DNA of 64,000 bases from Owenweeksia hongkongensis DSM 17368 (GTDB lineage: Bacteria > Bacteroidota > Bacteroidia > Flavobacteriales > Schleiferiaceae), in assembly GCF_000236705.1 (NCBI RefSeq), contig NC_016599.1:2046001-2110000 (forward strand), written 5' to 3'. Below, in pieces: positions 16,474 to 26,767 of this stretch. The position numbers were made by a program, and so were the translations under genes. The notes under the pieces were generated by a model. That model worked only from the letters and a program-made list of their open reading frames with translations, did not search any database and had not been told where the DNA came from. Positions within the stretch are counted from its first letter, which is position 1. Each line of letters opens with the position of its first letter.

Positions 16474-16600
16474 ATTTTCTACTTTTGGCCTGCATTTCCT
16501 TAAGTGGAAATGTACAGGTTTTACAAGGTTTCAGCTTACAAATGAAAGCCTTTATAGAACTCCAAAAGTACATATTTAAGATATTTTTGTTTAAACAGCT

Positions 16601-19222
16601 ATGGATCAATCCCAAAAATGGACCGCCCGTAAAATTCGTCAATCGTTTCTTGACTTTTTTGAAGCACGAAAACATGACATCGTTCCTTCTGCACCAATAG
16701 TGCTAAAAGGCGACCCTACACTGATGTTTACCAATGCTGGTATGAATCAGTTTAAGGATTACTTTTTGGGAAATGACACTCCAAAAAACACCCGTGTTAC
16801 GGATACTCAAAAATGTCTTCGCGTAAGCGGAAAACACAATGACCTGGAAGAGGTGGGCCATGATACCTACCACCACACCATGTTTGAAATGCTGGGTAAC
16901 TGGAGTTTTGGTGATTATTTTAAAACCGAAGCCATAGAGTGGGCCTGGACATTATTGACGGAAGTGTACGGTTTGGATAAAGATCGACTTTACGTTACCG
17001 TATTTGAAGGTGACAAAGAAGATGAACTTGAAAAAGATCAGGACTCTTTTAACAACTGGAAAAAATTTACCGCTGAGGATAGAATCCTTAACGGAAATAA
17101 AAAAGATAACTTTTGGGAAATGGGGGCTTCAGGCCCATGTGGACCAAGTTCTGAAATACACATCGACCTACGAAATGACGATGAGCGCGCAAAAGTAGAT
17201 GCGCGCACTTTGGTAAATATGGACCATCCACAAGTGGTGGAAATATGGAACCTTGTATTTATAGAATTTAACCGCAAGGCTGATGGAAGCTTAGAAAAGC
17301 TACCTGCCAAGCACGTAGATACTGGGATGGGCTTTGAGAGACTTTGCATGGCTTTACAAGGCAAGCAATCCAATTATGATACGGATGTGTTTACTCCGCT
17401 TATCGCGAAAATTGAAAACCTCAGCGGAATCGCTTATGGTAAAGATGAACAGCAAACCATTGCAATCCGTGTAATTGCTGACCATGTACGTGCAGTGGCG
17501 TTTGCTATTGCAGATGGACAATTGCCTTCAAATACTGGTGCTGGATATGTGATCCGAAGAATTTTGAGAAGAGCTATCCGTTATGGATTCTCTTACCTTA
17601 ATATGAAGGAAGCTTTCATATACCAATTGGTAGAAATTCTGGCTGAGCAAATGGGCGAATTTTTCCCGGAGATACAGTCGCAGAAGCAGTTGGTAGAGAA
17701 AGTAATTCACGAAGAAGAGAATTCGTTCCTAAGAACTTTGGAGCAAGGCCTTAGCCGCCTCGATCAAATTATTGCTGAAACTGATGGCAAAATGGTAGAA
17801 GGCGCAAAGGTTTTTGAATTGTATGACACATTTGGTTTTCCACCAGATTTGACCGGACTTATTCTTAGCGAGCAAGGGTATAGCTACAATCAAAAAGGCT
17901 ATGACACCGAAATGACTTCACAAAAGGAGCGCGCACGAAGTGCCGGGAAGTTAGACACCGGAGACTGGGTAACTCTGAAGGATGATGAAAAGGAAGAATT
18001 TATTGGTTATGATTATACTTCTGCTCAGGTTTCCATTACGCGTTATCGCAAAGTAGTAGCTAAGAAAAAAGAACTTTATCAATTGGTATTTAGCCTTACT
18101 CCTTTTTACCCCGAAGGTGGTGGGCAAGTTGGTGATAAAGGGCTATTACACAATGACAATGAAAAGATTGAAATCATTGACACCAAAAAAGAGCACGGTG
18201 TAATTATTCACATTGCTGAAAAGCTTCCTGAAAATCTTGATGCTAAATTTCAGGCAGAAGTAAACACCGAGTTACGCACTGACGCATCCTACAACCACAG
18301 TGCAACGCACTTGCTGCATCAAGCTTTGCGCGAAGTGTTAGGAACACACGTAGAACAAAAAGGATCATTGGTAGCTCCAAATCACTTGCGTTTTGACTTT
18401 AGTCACTTTTCAAAAGTGACGGATGAAGAAATTCAGCAAATTGAGGATTTGGTAAATAACCGTGTTCAGAAAAACTTCTCACTAGAGGAATTCAGAAATA
18501 TCCCAATAAACAAAGCGCAGGAAATGGGCGCTATGATGTTGTTTGGTGAAAAATATGGCGACACCGTTCGTGCTATTAAATTTGGCGAATCCATTGAACT
18601 TTGCGGAGGTATTCATGTAGGAGCTACCGGTGAGATTGGTTTATTTAAAATCACTCACGAAGGTGCTGTAGCTGCAGGCATTCGCAGAATTGAAGCACTT
18701 ACCGGAGCTACTGCCCGAAAGTATGTGAATGAGCACATCGAAACCTTGAACACCATTAAGCAAGAACTTAAAAACGTAAAAGACCTGATTGCCGGAATCA
18801 ATAGCTTGAAAGACGAAAACAGCAAGCTGAAAAAGCAAATTGAAGAACTGATTCGCGAAAAGGCAAAAGGCGAAAAAGATGTGTGGGTGAACAATGCCAT
18901 TCAAAAAGATGGCTACACTTTGATTATCCAAAAAACTGCTTTGGATGGGGGCGCTGTGAAGGACCTTCTTTTCCAAATCAAAAATGAAAATGAAAATATT
19001 GCCGCTGTAATTGGCGTTGATATGGGCGATAAAGCGCAAATTGCAGTTGCCTTTAGTGACGAACTTGCCAAAGAAAAGGGCTGGCATGCGGGCAATATGG
19101 TGAAAGAACTTGCTCGTGAAATCAAAGGTGGTGGCGGTGGCCAACCATTTTTTGCAACAGCTGGAGGTAAAGACCCAGCAGGTATTGACAAAGCACTTGA
19201 AAAAGCTAAAACTCTCTTATAA
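16601..19222 (+). CDS. alaS: Alanyl-tRNA synthetase
   Basis: Charges tRNA-Ala with alanine in the cytoplasm. At 873 residues it is full length. It has the class II catalytic core ([20 protein letters not shown], then GRxxxR-type regions), the editing-domain zinc motif [12 protein letters not shown] and ELCGGIHVG, a coiled coil near residues 715-760, and the C-terminal DHHA1 domain ([17 protein letters not shown]). The ATG at 16601 starts [20 protein letters not shown] as in relatives. The next gene begins directly after its stop. A TATTTTTG box lies at 16582-16589 but without a clear -33 partner. Confidence 0.98.
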   Translation: MDQSQKWTARKIRQSFLDFFEARKHDIVPSAPIVLKGDPTLMFTNAGMNQFKDYFLGNDTPKNTRVTDTQKCLRVSGKHNDLEEVGHDTYHHTMFEMLGNWSFGDYFKTEAIEWAWTLLTEVYGLDKDRLYVTVFEGDKEDELEKDQDSFNNWKKFTAEDRILNGNKKDNFWEMGASGPCGPSSEIHIDLRNDDERAKVDARTLVNMDHPQVVEIWNLVFIEFNRKADGSLEKLPAKHVDTGMGFERLCMALQGKQSNYDTDVFTPLIAKIENLSGIAYGKDEQQTIAIRVIADHVRAVAFAIADGQLPSNTGAGYVIRRILRRAIRYGFSYLNMKEAFIYQLVEILAEQMGEFFPEIQSQKQLVEKVIHEEENSFLRTLEQGLSRLDQIIAETDGKMVEGAKVFELYDTFGFPPDLTGLILSEQGYSYNQKGYDTEMTSQKERARSAGKLDTGDWVTLKDDEKEEFIGYDYTSAQVSITRYRKVVAKKKELYQLVFSLTPFYPEGGGQVGDKGLLHNDNEKIEIIDTKKEHGVIIHIAEKLPENLDAKFQAEVNTELRTDASYNHSATHLLHQALREVLGTHVEQKGSLVAPNHLRFDFSHFSKVTDEEIQQIEDLVNNRVQKNFSLEEFRNIPINKAQEMGAMMLFGEKYGDTVRAIKFGESIELCGGIHVGATGEIGLFKITHEGAVAAGIRRIEALTGATARKYVNEHIETLNTIKQELKNVKDLIAGINSLKDENSKLKKQIEELIREKAKGEKDVWVNNAIQKDGYTLIIQKTALDGGAVKDLLFQIKNENENIAAVIGVDMGDKAQIAVAFSDELAKEKGWHAGNMVKELAREIKGGGGGQPFFATAGGKDPAGIDKALEKAKTLL

Positions 19223-19972
19223 ATGAAAAAACTATTTACCCTCGCCCTTGTCGCTGTTGGCCTTAGCCTTAGCGCGCAGAAAAAGAAAGACGATATTGTA
19301 TACTACGATGACGCCAATGTGAAGCATTCAAAGTTTGGAATTGCTTTGATAACAAACCCCAACTTTAGCGATCGTAGATTAATTAATAATGAAACCCCCG
19401 AAGGTGGCGACTTTCTATTAACCAACAATAGAGCTATAGGCTCGTTTCAGTTAAATTATGGTATTGATATAATTTATTCACTTGGCTCTGCCCTTGATAT
19501 TAGTGTAGGTTTTGGCCATGGCGGTATCAGCTATAAAGTAGAAGATGTGCTAGTGAATGATTACGAATCACAACCTGGAGACACCACTACTTTTGTTGCT
19601 GATTTCACTAACTCAGCAAGGTGGTACACTATTCCCTTTAAGTTCAATTTCAATACCTCAATCAATGATATTTGGGATTTAGAGGTTGTGCCTGCTATTC
19701 AGGTTAATCTACCTTACGAATACACAAGCGAGGTAAAACCTGTGAATAGTATGATTCAGGAATATACTTATGATGGTGATGATGACCTGAACAGCCCGAC
19801 TTTTACTGTAGGCTTAAGTCTTGGAGGGACCTATAAATTTGCAGACAATTGGGGGTTAATCGTTCGTGGAAACGTAAGCTATATGCTGAATGCATTAATC
19901 GAACAACCTAATTATCCTAGAGAGACAACGCTAAGTTTTGGGATAGACCTCGGCTTGAAATACAGTTTCTAA
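19223..19972 (+). CDS. Outer-membrane beta-barrel protein (porin family)
   Basis: Predicted outer-membrane barrel of 249 residues. A signal peptide (MKKLFTLALVAVGLSLSAQ) is followed by alternating amphipathic strands with terminal aromatic residues and a C-terminal strand ending in LGLKYSF, the usual Phe-terminated barrel end. It matches the small porin/PorT-like barrel class of Bacteroidota; no narrower assignment is justified. The ATG immediately follows the alaS stop with no gap, so it may be co-transcribed, an odd partner for a tRNA synthetase. Confidence 0.75.
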   Translation: MKKLFTLALVAVGLSLSAQKKKDDIVYYDDANVKHSKFGIALITNPNFSDRRLINNETPEGGDFLLTNNRAIGSFQLNYGIDIIYSLGSALDISVGFGHGGISYKVEDVLVNDYESQPGDTTTFVADFTNSARWYTIPFKFNFNTSINDIWDLEVVPAIQVNLPYEYTSEVKPVNSMIQEYTYDGDDDLNSPTFTVGLSLGGTYKFADNWGLIVRGNVSYMLNALIEQPNYPRETTLSFGIDLGLKYSF

Positions 19973-19982
19973 GCGAAAAAAA

Positions 19983-20387
19983 TCATCTCGTACAAACAGT
20001 TTTCACCTCATCATCGCCAGTGCCATCATTGGCGGTGTAAGTGAAGGTAACTTGATCAAAATCCAGGTTTGCTTTTGCGTCACCATTAAAGGTGATTTCA
20101 TCTGTAGTTTGCTTTACAATAATCAAGTTATACTCGTTTACCACAGCAATCAGCTCAGTATTGGGGTGATTGTAAAGCCCTCTTATAACCACCTCATCAG
20201 GAGCAGCACCCTCACCAATGGTAATGTCATAAAAAGCCGGAGCATTCCAACCTTCACGGTCATTGGCACTCCATGTGCCAATGTACCGATTTCTAAAGTC
20301 TTCAACTTCTTCCGGATCCTTTTCACAGGCCACAAATACCAAAGAGGCAAATGCTACAAGCAATAAGGACTTTACAAATTTCTTCAT
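19983..20387 (-). CDS. Small lipoprotein, lipocalin-like
   Basis: Predicted lipoprotein of 134 residues. The signal MKKFVKSLLLVAFASLVFVAC ends in a clear lipobox. The mature part has RNRYIGTWSANDREGWN, the GTW pattern seen at the start of lipocalin-like Bacteroidota lipoproteins, followed by alternating beta strands. It begins directly after the stop of the OmpH gene on the same strand, so the two are likely one operon. No ligand or function is known. Confidence 0.75.
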   Translation of the reverse strand: MKKFVKSLLLVAFASLVFVACEKDPEEVEDFRNRYIGTWSANDREGWNAPAFYDITIGEGAAPDEVVIRGLYNHPNTELIAVVNEYNLIIVKQTTDEITFNGDAKANLDFDQVTFTYTANDGTGDDEVKTVCTR

Positions 20388-21017
20388 TTACTCTTCTTCT
20401 TTAGAAGCCTTTCCTTGATTGTGCTTCTTATTTAGGCGCTCTACTACCACTGCTGTGATATTGTAGTTTTCATTAGCCGCAAGCAAAATGCTATTTGGGT
20501 CGTAGCTCAAAATGTAGTCCAAACCGAATTCGTCCTTTACATTTTCCACTATATCCTTTAAATCATCCATTATCAAAGAATCAAGGCTGCGCTGTTCTTT
20601 CGCTAATTCAGCTCCCTTTTCATCACGATAAGCCATAAGCGACTGTTGCGATTGTTGCAAATCCATTTGTGCAGCCTGCAATTCAGCTTCACTCATATTT
20701 GGGGCCTGCTTTTGCAAAAGCTCTACATTCTGCTGAAAAACCTGTGCCTTATTGGCCATATCCTGCTCCAAAATACGAGCGCGGCCCGCCAATTTTTCCT
20801 GAAGTTCTTTATGAAGATCATATTTTCTTACTAAAGAATCAGTATTGATATACGCCACACGTACACCCTTAAAATCTTGGCCTTTCAAGTTTTCAGCTAC
20901 CTCACTATCATTAGCTGGTGATATTGCGGAGCTCCCGCTGCCTGAATCTTTAATAAACAAATAGCCAACGGCTACTATTAAAACGATAATTGCTACAGTG
21001 TTAAAAGTCTTCATCAA
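20388..21017 (-). CDS. OmpH/Skp family periplasmic chaperone
   Basis: Skp-like chaperone for outer-membrane proteins, 209 residues. An N-terminal hydrophobic helix (TVAIIVLIVAVGYLFI) precedes the OmpH domain: VRVAYINTDSLVRKYDLHKELQEKL starting near residue 52, a long charged coiled coil (about 75-150, rich in Gln, Glu and Lys), then LDYILSYDPNSILLAANENYNIT, the typical returning strand. The Lys-Glu-rich end is disordered. The uncleaved-looking leader may act as an anchor. It is in an operon with the small lipoprotein downstream. Confidence 0.88.
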   Translation of the reverse strand: MMKTFNTVAIIVLIVAVGYLFIKDSGSGSSAISPANDSEVAENLKGQDFKGVRVAYINTDSLVRKYDLHKELQEKLAGRARILEQDMANKAQVFQQNVELLQKQAPNMSEAELQAAQMDLQQSQQSLMAYRDEKGAELAKEQRSLDSLIMDDLKDIVENVKDEFGLDYILSYDPNSILLAANENYNITAVVVERLNKKHNQGKASKEEE

Positions 21018-21137
21018 AAAATTATTTTGCCGCGAAAATAAGCAAAAGGGATGCTATAAGACTAACGGTAAAAAAAGAGAAAGGGTGGGCTTTACTTTAA
21101 AAAAATGCAAACAAGCTATTTTCATAAATTTACCCCC

Positions 21138-21290
21138 ATGAAAGGTGATAGCATAAACAAAGAAAATAAGAAGTTTGACATTCCAAAAAGTGGTTCTCTA
21201 GGACTTCTTGCCTTGGGCTACCGAGGTGTGCAGGCTTGGCGCAAAGTTCGTGATGGCGATGACACAGCTGATTCTTCGTCTAAAAATTAA
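21138..21290 (+). CDS. Small conserved hypothetical protein
   Basis: A 50-residue protein from the ATG at 21138; the frame opens earlier, but upstream codons look like leader. The middle SGSLGLLALGYRGVQAWRKV is the recognisable part, which I recall from small unannotated Bacteroidota proteins. The ends are charged and probably unstructured. The central stretch could lie on or partly in a membrane. It sits between the divergent OmpH gene and the AlbA-domain gene. Function unknown. Confidence 0.6.
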   Translation: MKGDSINKENKKFDIPKSGSLGLLALGYRGVQAWRKVRDGDDTADSSSKN

Positions 21291-21341
21291 TCCTTAACAT
21301 TCCTGTGGTTTTCAAACAGAGCCTTTTTGTATTTTAACCAC

Positions 21342-22238
21342 ATGAACCCACATCCCTATCCGTTTAAAAAAAGCATACAGGAATTAACCTTTGCCGATTT
21401 AGAGGAATACTTTTCGCAGAAGCGAAGGGAAAATCAGCACCTAGAGTTTAAGAGTGGGGAGGTTACGATTGACAAAATTCTTAAAGAAGTTGGAGCCTTT
21501 CTCAATGCAGAAGGTGGTGTTTTAATAATTGGCGCTCCTAGAGAACTTGAACGACCCCATGATACAGGTGTTTGCATTGGTGAACTCACCAAGTCCAGTT
21601 TTGAATCGGTAGATACGGTAAAGACATATTTATCAAATGATATAATTCCTCCGCCACCTCGATTAGAAATTGTACAGCTTCAGGATTCCACCCGCAATGT
21701 ATTTGTGATTGATATTCCTGCCAGCCCAGCCGCTCCTCATCAAGTGTTGCGAAATGGAAAGTACTACTTTAGAGATGGAGATATGTCCCGTCCCGCGCGT
21801 CATCGAGAAGTGGAGAAAATGTTTGCCAACAGGCAAAATGGAAACCTGCAAATACAACTAAAACTGGACAAGGAAGTTGATGATTTAAGCTTGGCTATCT
21901 CTATTGAAAACCTAAGTTCGAAAACTGCGAAAAACATTGGTTACAAAGTGCAGTGTTTGCCGGTAAGGCAAATGGAGCGTTTTGTTGTAGAGAAATATTT
22001 TCACAAAACTCTGAACCAACATCAATCATGGAAAGACAAAGTTTCTATTCCATATAGCAGTGAGCGAATTTACATTCAGGTGGACACTTTTGGCGAAAAC
22101 CTAATTACCAAAACAAAAGCAGCCTTTGTAGCAATAGCCAAGACCAGAACCGAGCTTTTGGCTACTTATTACTCTGAAGAAATAAATGCCCCGAGCCCGG
22201 TAGTTTTTTTTGAAACCAATAAATATCTTCTGGCGTAA
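21342..22238 (+). CDS. AlbA_2 (Schlafen-like) domain protein
   Basis: Protein of 298 residues from the ATG at 21342 (a TTG five codons earlier is less likely). The AlbA_2/Schlafen-type domain covers roughly residues 15-165: RENQHLEFKSGEVTIDKILK, EVGAFLNAEGGVLIIGAP, and VLRNGKYYFRDGDMSRPARH. In relatives the domain binds nucleic acid and is usually followed by an ATPase or winged helix. Here the remaining 130 residues look like a beta-sandwich (LQIQLKLDKEVDDLSLAISI) and carry no HTH that I can see. Role unknown. Confidence 0.85.
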   Translation: MNPHPYPFKKSIQELTFADLEEYFSQKRRENQHLEFKSGEVTIDKILKEVGAFLNAEGGVLIIGAPRELERPHDTGVCIGELTKSSFESVDTVKTYLSNDIIPPPPRLEIVQLQDSTRNVFVIDIPASPAAPHQVLRNGKYYFRDGDMSRPARHREVEKMFANRQNGNLQIQLKLDKEVDDLSLAISIENLSSKTAKNIGYKVQCLPVRQMERFVVEKYFHKTLNQHQSWKDKVSIPYSSERIYIQVDTFGENLITKTKAAFVAIAKTRTELLATYYSEEINAPSPVVFFETNKYLLA

Positions 22239-22302
22239 ATTCCCGTTGATTGAGTTAAACTTTTGACTAAACTTATGGTTCTATTTCAACTAATCATAAC
22301 GT

Positions 22303-23343
22303 ATGGACAACACGAATACTATTAAGGGAGTTCTCATTTTTATGGCCGTGGTTCTTAGCTTTTATCTGCTAAAAATTCTTTCCTTCATTTTTATCCCTTT
22401 TATATCCGCCATTTTTTTGGCGCTGCTTTTTACACCTCTTATGCGCTGGTTAAGGCGTAAAAAAGTTCCAAAGTGGGCGTCCGTCACTATTTCCGCTTTT
22501 ATAATGCTCGTGGTGCTTTTTGGCACCTATCAACTTATTGGTCTTAGTGTAAGACAAATAACACAAGGTCAAACAGAATTTTGGGAAAAGGCTGACGAAA
22601 GTTTAACTACCACATGGGCTCCAGTCACAGACATGCTTGACATTGAAGTTTCATCTAATAATGATGAAAGCATCGCCAAAGAACTCATGGATAATGACAA
22701 AGTATCTGAATGGGTGTACAGTCATTTTGGAAGCACCATTGCCGTAGTTCAGCGGATGGTAGTTACTATCCTCATGATGCTTTTCTTTTTAATTCTTCTC
22801 CTATCTGGATCCTTAAATGTTCAACAGATTTTTGGCACTCTCGTTTTCAATAGAAAAAACTCATCAGTAAAAGCATTTAGCAAAATTGAAAGCAGCATTG
22901 TTACGTTTATAAAAGTTAAAACACTTACCAGCTTAATGACAGGAATCGGTTTTGGACTGACCTGTTATTTCTTTGGGGTAAGCTTTGCCTTGTTTTGGGG
23001 TTTAATAGCATTTGCCACCAACTATGTGCAAATGATAGGCTCCGTTGTTGTTACTATCTTCCTGGCCCTTTTTGCTTTAATCGATCTGACCGCACCGGGG
23101 TCATTTCTTGCCTTTGTATTAATCCTTGTCGGCATTCAAGTTTTGGTAGGAGGTGTTTTAGAGCCCATTTTTATGGGGCAATCTTTTAGGATAAACACCA
23201 TTACCGTACTCGTAATGCTTATGCTGTGGGGCTACATTTGGGGTGTTGCAGGGCTTATTCTTTCTGTTCCAATTACCGTAATGCTCAAAATTATTTTTGA
23301 GCAATTCAAAAGTACCGAGGTAATTGTAAAGGTGATGGAGTAA
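22303..23343 (+). CDS. AI-2E family transporter (PerM/UPF0118)
   Basis: Integral membrane protein of 346 residues with about eight membrane segments: a pair at residues 7-45, one at 60-85, an extracytoplasmic loop at about 90-145, then further helices. Family marks include PFISAIFLALLFTPLMRWL and the C-terminal EPIFMGQSFRINTITVLVML, followed by GYIWGVAGLILSVPITVMLK. The family includes a permease once linked to autoinducer-2 export and also cation/proton antiporters, so the substrate is open. Single gene. Confidence 0.9.
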   Translation: MDNTNTIKGVLIFMAVVLSFYLLKILSFIFIPFISAIFLALLFTPLMRWLRRKKVPKWASVTISAFIMLVVLFGTYQLIGLSVRQITQGQTEFWEKADESLTTTWAPVTDMLDIEVSSNNDESIAKELMDNDKVSEWVYSHFGSTIAVVQRMVVTILMMLFFLILLLSGSLNVQQIFGTLVFNRKNSSVKAFSKIESSIVTFIKVKTLTSLMTGIGFGLTCYFFGVSFALFWGLIAFATNYVQMIGSVVVTIFLALFALIDLTAPGSFLAFVLILVGIQVLVGGVLEPIFMGQSFRINTITVLVMLMLWGYIWGVAGLILSVPITVMLKIIFEQFKSTEVIVKVME

Positions 23344-23362
23344 TGTAAAAAGCTCTGTACAG

Positions 23363-23821
23363 CTACACACCAAATTGGTTAAGGTGATGATCCAAATGCT
23401 TGTAGAACATAGTGTTCCATTGATCGGTTCTTAGTTTCCCAAAAGAGAGTGACTCCTTATTGCCGAAATGCGCTCCACCCAATTCTTGTGTCTGCCTAAT
23501 GTAACCTATCAGCCGTGCTTTCTCAGCATCAAAATCTTTGCTTCCGGTAATCAAAAAAGCTGGGGCCGTACGTGAGTTTCTCTTGTAAGGGGCTGGACCT
23601 ACCACCGTGTTTTTCACAAATACCTTTAGCATAAATTTTACCACACCCTTTGGCTTGGGAAATTTATCCGTGTACACCATTTCGTAGGTTACGCAACAAT
23701 GCGCCAGCATTTGACCTACTGACATTTTACCCCACTGTGGCTGTGTTTCGGGTGTAAGTTTACCTATTCGCTCCACTATTTCATCACTTACTTCTTTGGT
23801 AAAAATATCAGGGTAGTCCAT
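23363..23821 (-). CDS. DUF1569 domain protein (DinB-like fold)
   Basis: Cytoplasmic helical protein of 152 residues. It matches DUF1569: WGKMSVGQMLAHCCVTYEMV near residues 30-49, RTAPAFLITGSKDFDAEK in the middle and LDHHLNQFGV at the C-terminus. The spaced His residues (AHC and DHH) are those expected to hold a metal in the DinB/YfiT-like four-helix fold, though metal binding has not been shown here. Single gene, convergent with the AI-2E-type transporter gene, with only 19 bases between the stop codons. Function unknown. Confidence 0.85.
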   Translation of the reverse strand: MDYPDIFTKEVSDEIVERIGKLTPETQPQWGKMSVGQMLAHCCVTYEMVYTDKFPKPKGVVKFMLKVFVKNTVVGPAPYKRNSRTAPAFLITGSKDFDAEKARLIGYIRQTQELGGAHFGNKESLSFGKLRTDQWNTMFYKHLDHHLNQFGV

Positions 23822-23955
23822 TTTTTTTCTTTATTATTCTAAAACACAAATCTAAACCAATGCTTCACTTATCTAGTTTTTGATTTAGCTTTTCCACTTC
23901 CTAAGCTTCAATCAAAAAACATTTTAGCTTTGAACAAAAGCTTGCTCCTTTTTTT

Positions 23956-25116
23956 ATGACAGACGTAGCCCAGTTTCACAACCTTTCTCACCTATTCATT
24001 TCGCTAATTGGCGCAATCGTATTACTAGCTATTTATCGCAATATTCGCAAGCGCTTTGGTAGCCTGCTGGCCGAAGACGAATCACAAAAGCGTGTGGATA
24101 GAGGTTTGATTTACCTGAGCCTTGCCATGCTCGTGTGGGTCGTTTCTGGCTTTGACTCTTACTTGGCTTATCACTTTAATTTTCAAACATCACCCTTCCA
24201 AGTTTTAATTATCAGTCTGCTTTCTATTGCCAATAATTTCTTTTTGCTGCTGGCACTTTTCTATTTTCAGTATGCACCCTCGTTTGTTTATGAAAGCAAA
24301 AAGGGCGGACGTGTAATCTTGTCCATCATTATTTTGGTAACCCTACTAACCTTGGGCGCTGCCTTGGCGGACAAACCCATGATTTATTTTGGACTTAGCC
24401 TAAAAGCCCTGCCAGACCTCTTGCTTTCTGCCCTTATTTCGTTTCTACTCATTATATCTTTGTACCGCACTTTTTTGCATCGGGGCTTACCGGTGGTTGC
24501 AGTTATTTCCTCTATTGTGGTAATGCTTATGCTAGCCTCTCAACTGCCCGAGGTCTTTTTATTTTTAAAGAATGACTTTGCAGTGTACCTGCTCAAGATA
24601 GTTTCCAAAACCTCCTTGATTTTTATTTTCCTGGTATTGGCTACCACTTGGGTCATTCAGCTGGCAAATACCCCACGGCCCACCGAAATGCGTATTCACT
24701 TTTTAGACTGGTCACTTATAAAACTTACCATTCCATCTAAAAACATCGAAGACCAAACGGTGGATTTTAGTTCCAAAACCACTCAGTTCAGCAATCTTTT
24801 AAAATTTGCCATAAGGCGAAAATATGGTGCTGCCGAAATGCAACCGATGGTGGTAGGTGCAGCTGGTGAAATTAAAAACCAAACCTATCTCACCCGCATC
24901 CTCGAAAACATAAATGAGATATTAAACCAAAGCCCTGAAAATGCACTGGAGCGCAAGGACCTTTTCACCTTTTTGGGCGAAGGAAAGTACAGAATCCGAA
25001 TGCTGCCGCAGGATATTTTTATAGACGATGCCTTGCTAAGCGAATTTGCAGCTAATGCCAAAAACCCCCAGTACCAAAGCATTTTAGACCAAACATCGAG
25101 CGGTTACAAAAAATAA
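23956..25116 (+). CDS. Seven-TM membrane protein with soluble C-terminal domain (unrecognised)
   Basis: A 386-residue protein. About seven hydrophobic helices fill residues 10-235, in the arrangement of 7TM sensor modules: N-terminal helix ISLIGAIVLLAIY, last helix LIFIFLVLATTWVIQL. A cytoplasmic domain of about 150 residues follows with no recognised catalytic motif; it contains RIHFLDWSLIKLTIPS and FAIRRKYGAAEMQPM. A sensor/adaptor role is suggested only by architecture. A peptide transporter gene follows 92 bases downstream. I do not recognise the family. Confidence 0.75.
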   Translation: MTDVAQFHNLSHLFISLIGAIVLLAIYRNIRKRFGSLLAEDESQKRVDRGLIYLSLAMLVWVVSGFDSYLAYHFNFQTSPFQVLIISLLSIANNFFLLLALFYFQYAPSFVYESKKGGRVILSIIILVTLLTLGAALADKPMIYFGLSLKALPDLLLSALISFLLIISLYRTFLHRGLPVVAVISSIVVMLMLASQLPEVFLFLKNDFAVYLLKIVSKTSLIFIFLVLATTWVIQLANTPRPTEMRIHFLDWSLIKLTIPSKNIEDQTVDFSSKTTQFSNLLKFAIRRKYGAAEMQPMVVGAAGEIKNQTYLTRILENINEILNQSPENALERKDLFTFLGEGKYRIRMLPQDIFIDDALLSEFAANAKNPQYQSILDQTSSGYKK

Positions 25117-25208
25117 CATTGTGTTATTTTTTACTATTCATTGTCACAACACTTCATCCTCGTAAGCCGTCTTTCATTATTTGGCCATTCATTATAAATG
25201 AAGCTAAA

Positions 25209-26765
25209 ATGAAAGCACAAGAAAGTACAAGCGCCCCCGAAATGATGGGGCATCCCAAAGGTTTATTTTATCTCTTTTTTGCCGAATTGTGGGAGCGGTT
25301 TTCCTTTTATGGAATGAAAGCCCTGCTGGTGCTTTACATGATAAAGCAGCTCCTCTTTACCGATGAAATGTCCTTTGGCGTATTTGCCGCCTATATGTCG
25401 CTGGTGTATGTTACTCCACTCATTGGCGGTATGCTGGCCGATAAATTTTTAGGCTTCCGCAAAGCAATAATTATCGGTGGCGTATTTATGACTTTGGGCC
25501 ACCTGCTCCTCACCATAGAAATGCCCGTTTTCTTTTACGGTTCACTTGCGCTTATCATTGTGGGTAATGGTTTTTTTAAGCCCAATATTTCCACTTTCGT
25601 GGGAAGCTTGTATCACAAAAAAGACCCTCGTAGAGATTCGGGCTTTACCATTTTTTATATGGGAATAAATATTGGCGGTGCGCTAGCTCCTTTACTTTGC
25701 GCATTGGTTGCCGAAATGTACGGTTGGCATTATGGTTTTATCCTTGCCGGATTGGGCATGATAACTGGCCTTATCGTTTTTTACAGAGGTATAAAAAGTG
25801 GCGTATTTGGAAACCATGGACTTCCTCCTTCTCAAGAAATTTACAACCAAAAAGTAGCTGGCTTAAACCGCGGAAACCTCATCGCCCTTTTATCCTTTCT
25901 TAGCGTTCCCTTATTTGCGCTTGGCATTTATCTTCACCATTATGAGCATTTTATTGTGTGGCTGGCAGCCTTCCTCATTGTTGGCGTTTTAGTTCAGATT
26001 TATCTAAAATCTGATAAAGTTGAAAAAAGCCGCCTGATTGTAATTGGCTACCTCACCATGCTTATGACCTTGTTTTGGGCTGTGTTTGAGCAAGCCGGAA
26101 GTTCACTCACCTTGTTTGCTGATAGAAATGTGAATCTCATTTGGCTGAGTGCCGCACAAACCAATAGCATTAATTCTCTCTTTATAATTGCCCTCGCCAT
26201 TCCATTTTCTGCACTTTGGGCTTACCTCACCCGCATAAATCGCAATCCAAACTCAGCCATAAAATCAGGAATGGGCCTTCTATTTCTTGGTATTGGTTTT
26301 TTGGTTTTCGCACTCTCCGCCCGTGATGTGGATGCACTTGCCCGGACACCTATGTTTTACCTCTTTGCTGGCTATTTTATTCTTACCATTGGCGAACTCT
26401 TCATCTCTCCAATCGGACTTTCTAAAATGACGGAGCTTTCGCCTACAAAGTATGTTTCCTTTGTAATGGGCGTGTTCTTTTCGTCATCCTTTTTTGGGCA
26501 TTTCTTTGCAGGAAAAATAGCCTCGCTCACCGCACTGAAAAAAGGAGAGGTAAATATATTTTCAGAAGGATTTTTTGGAAAAATCACCGCTTGGGTCACC
26601 GGCCTTGATTATACACAAATTACTACAGCCAATGTTCCAGGTTTTGAACAGCTCTATTCATACGTTTCGGTGTATGCCGGTTTTGGCGTGCTTATGGTTT
26701 TACTCGGCCTTTTGGCCATTGTGATTTCACCGATTATTAAAAAGCTGATGGGTGGAATTAATTGA
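25209..26765 (+). CDS. Peptide MFS transporter (POT/PTR2 family)
   Basis: Proton-coupled di/tripeptide importer, 518 residues from the ATG at 25209 (an upstream TTG would add 30 atypical residues). The POT signature is intact: ELWERFSFYGMKALLVLYM near residues 25-43, with the proton-coupling ExxER motif, then GNGFFKPNISTFVGSLY and FYMGINIGGALAPLLCALVA. It has about 14 hydrophobic helices, and FEQAGSSLTLFADRNV is also typical. It would bring in peptides for cytoplasmic dipeptidases such as the one at 3231-4619, but the genes are not linked. Confidence 0.94.
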   Translation: MKAQESTSAPEMMGHPKGLFYLFFAELWERFSFYGMKALLVLYMIKQLLFTDEMSFGVFAAYMSLVYVTPLIGGMLADKFLGFRKAIIIGGVFMTLGHLLLTIEMPVFFYGSLALIIVGNGFFKPNISTFVGSLYHKKDPRRDSGFTIFYMGINIGGALAPLLCALVAEMYGWHYGFILAGLGMITGLIVFYRGIKSGVFGNHGLPPSQEIYNQKVAGLNRGNLIALLSFLSVPLFALGIYLHHYEHFIVWLAAFLIVGVLVQIYLKSDKVEKSRLIVIGYLTMLMTLFWAVFEQAGSSLTLFADRNVNLIWLSAAQTNSINSLFIIALAIPFSALWAYLTRINRNPNSAIKSGMGLLFLGIGFLVFALSARDVDALARTPMFYLFAGYFILTIGELFISPIGLSKMTELSPTKYVSFVMGVFFSSSFFGHFFAGKIASLTALKKGEVNIFSEGFFGKITAWVTGLDYTQITTANVPGFEQLYSYVSVYAGFGVLMVLLGLLAIVISPIIKKLMGGIN

Positions 26766-26767
26766 TT

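Noticed and set aside
18641-19144. 167-codon frame opposite alaS
   Set aside because: It lies fully within the strongly conserved 3' half of alaS, has no family match and no start context; a shadow frame.
22303-23343. LuxS/AI-2 quorum-sensing gene
   Set aside because: The protein belongs to the AI-2E permease family, whose members have varied substrates; no luxS or lsr gene is near, so no quorum-sensing claim is made.
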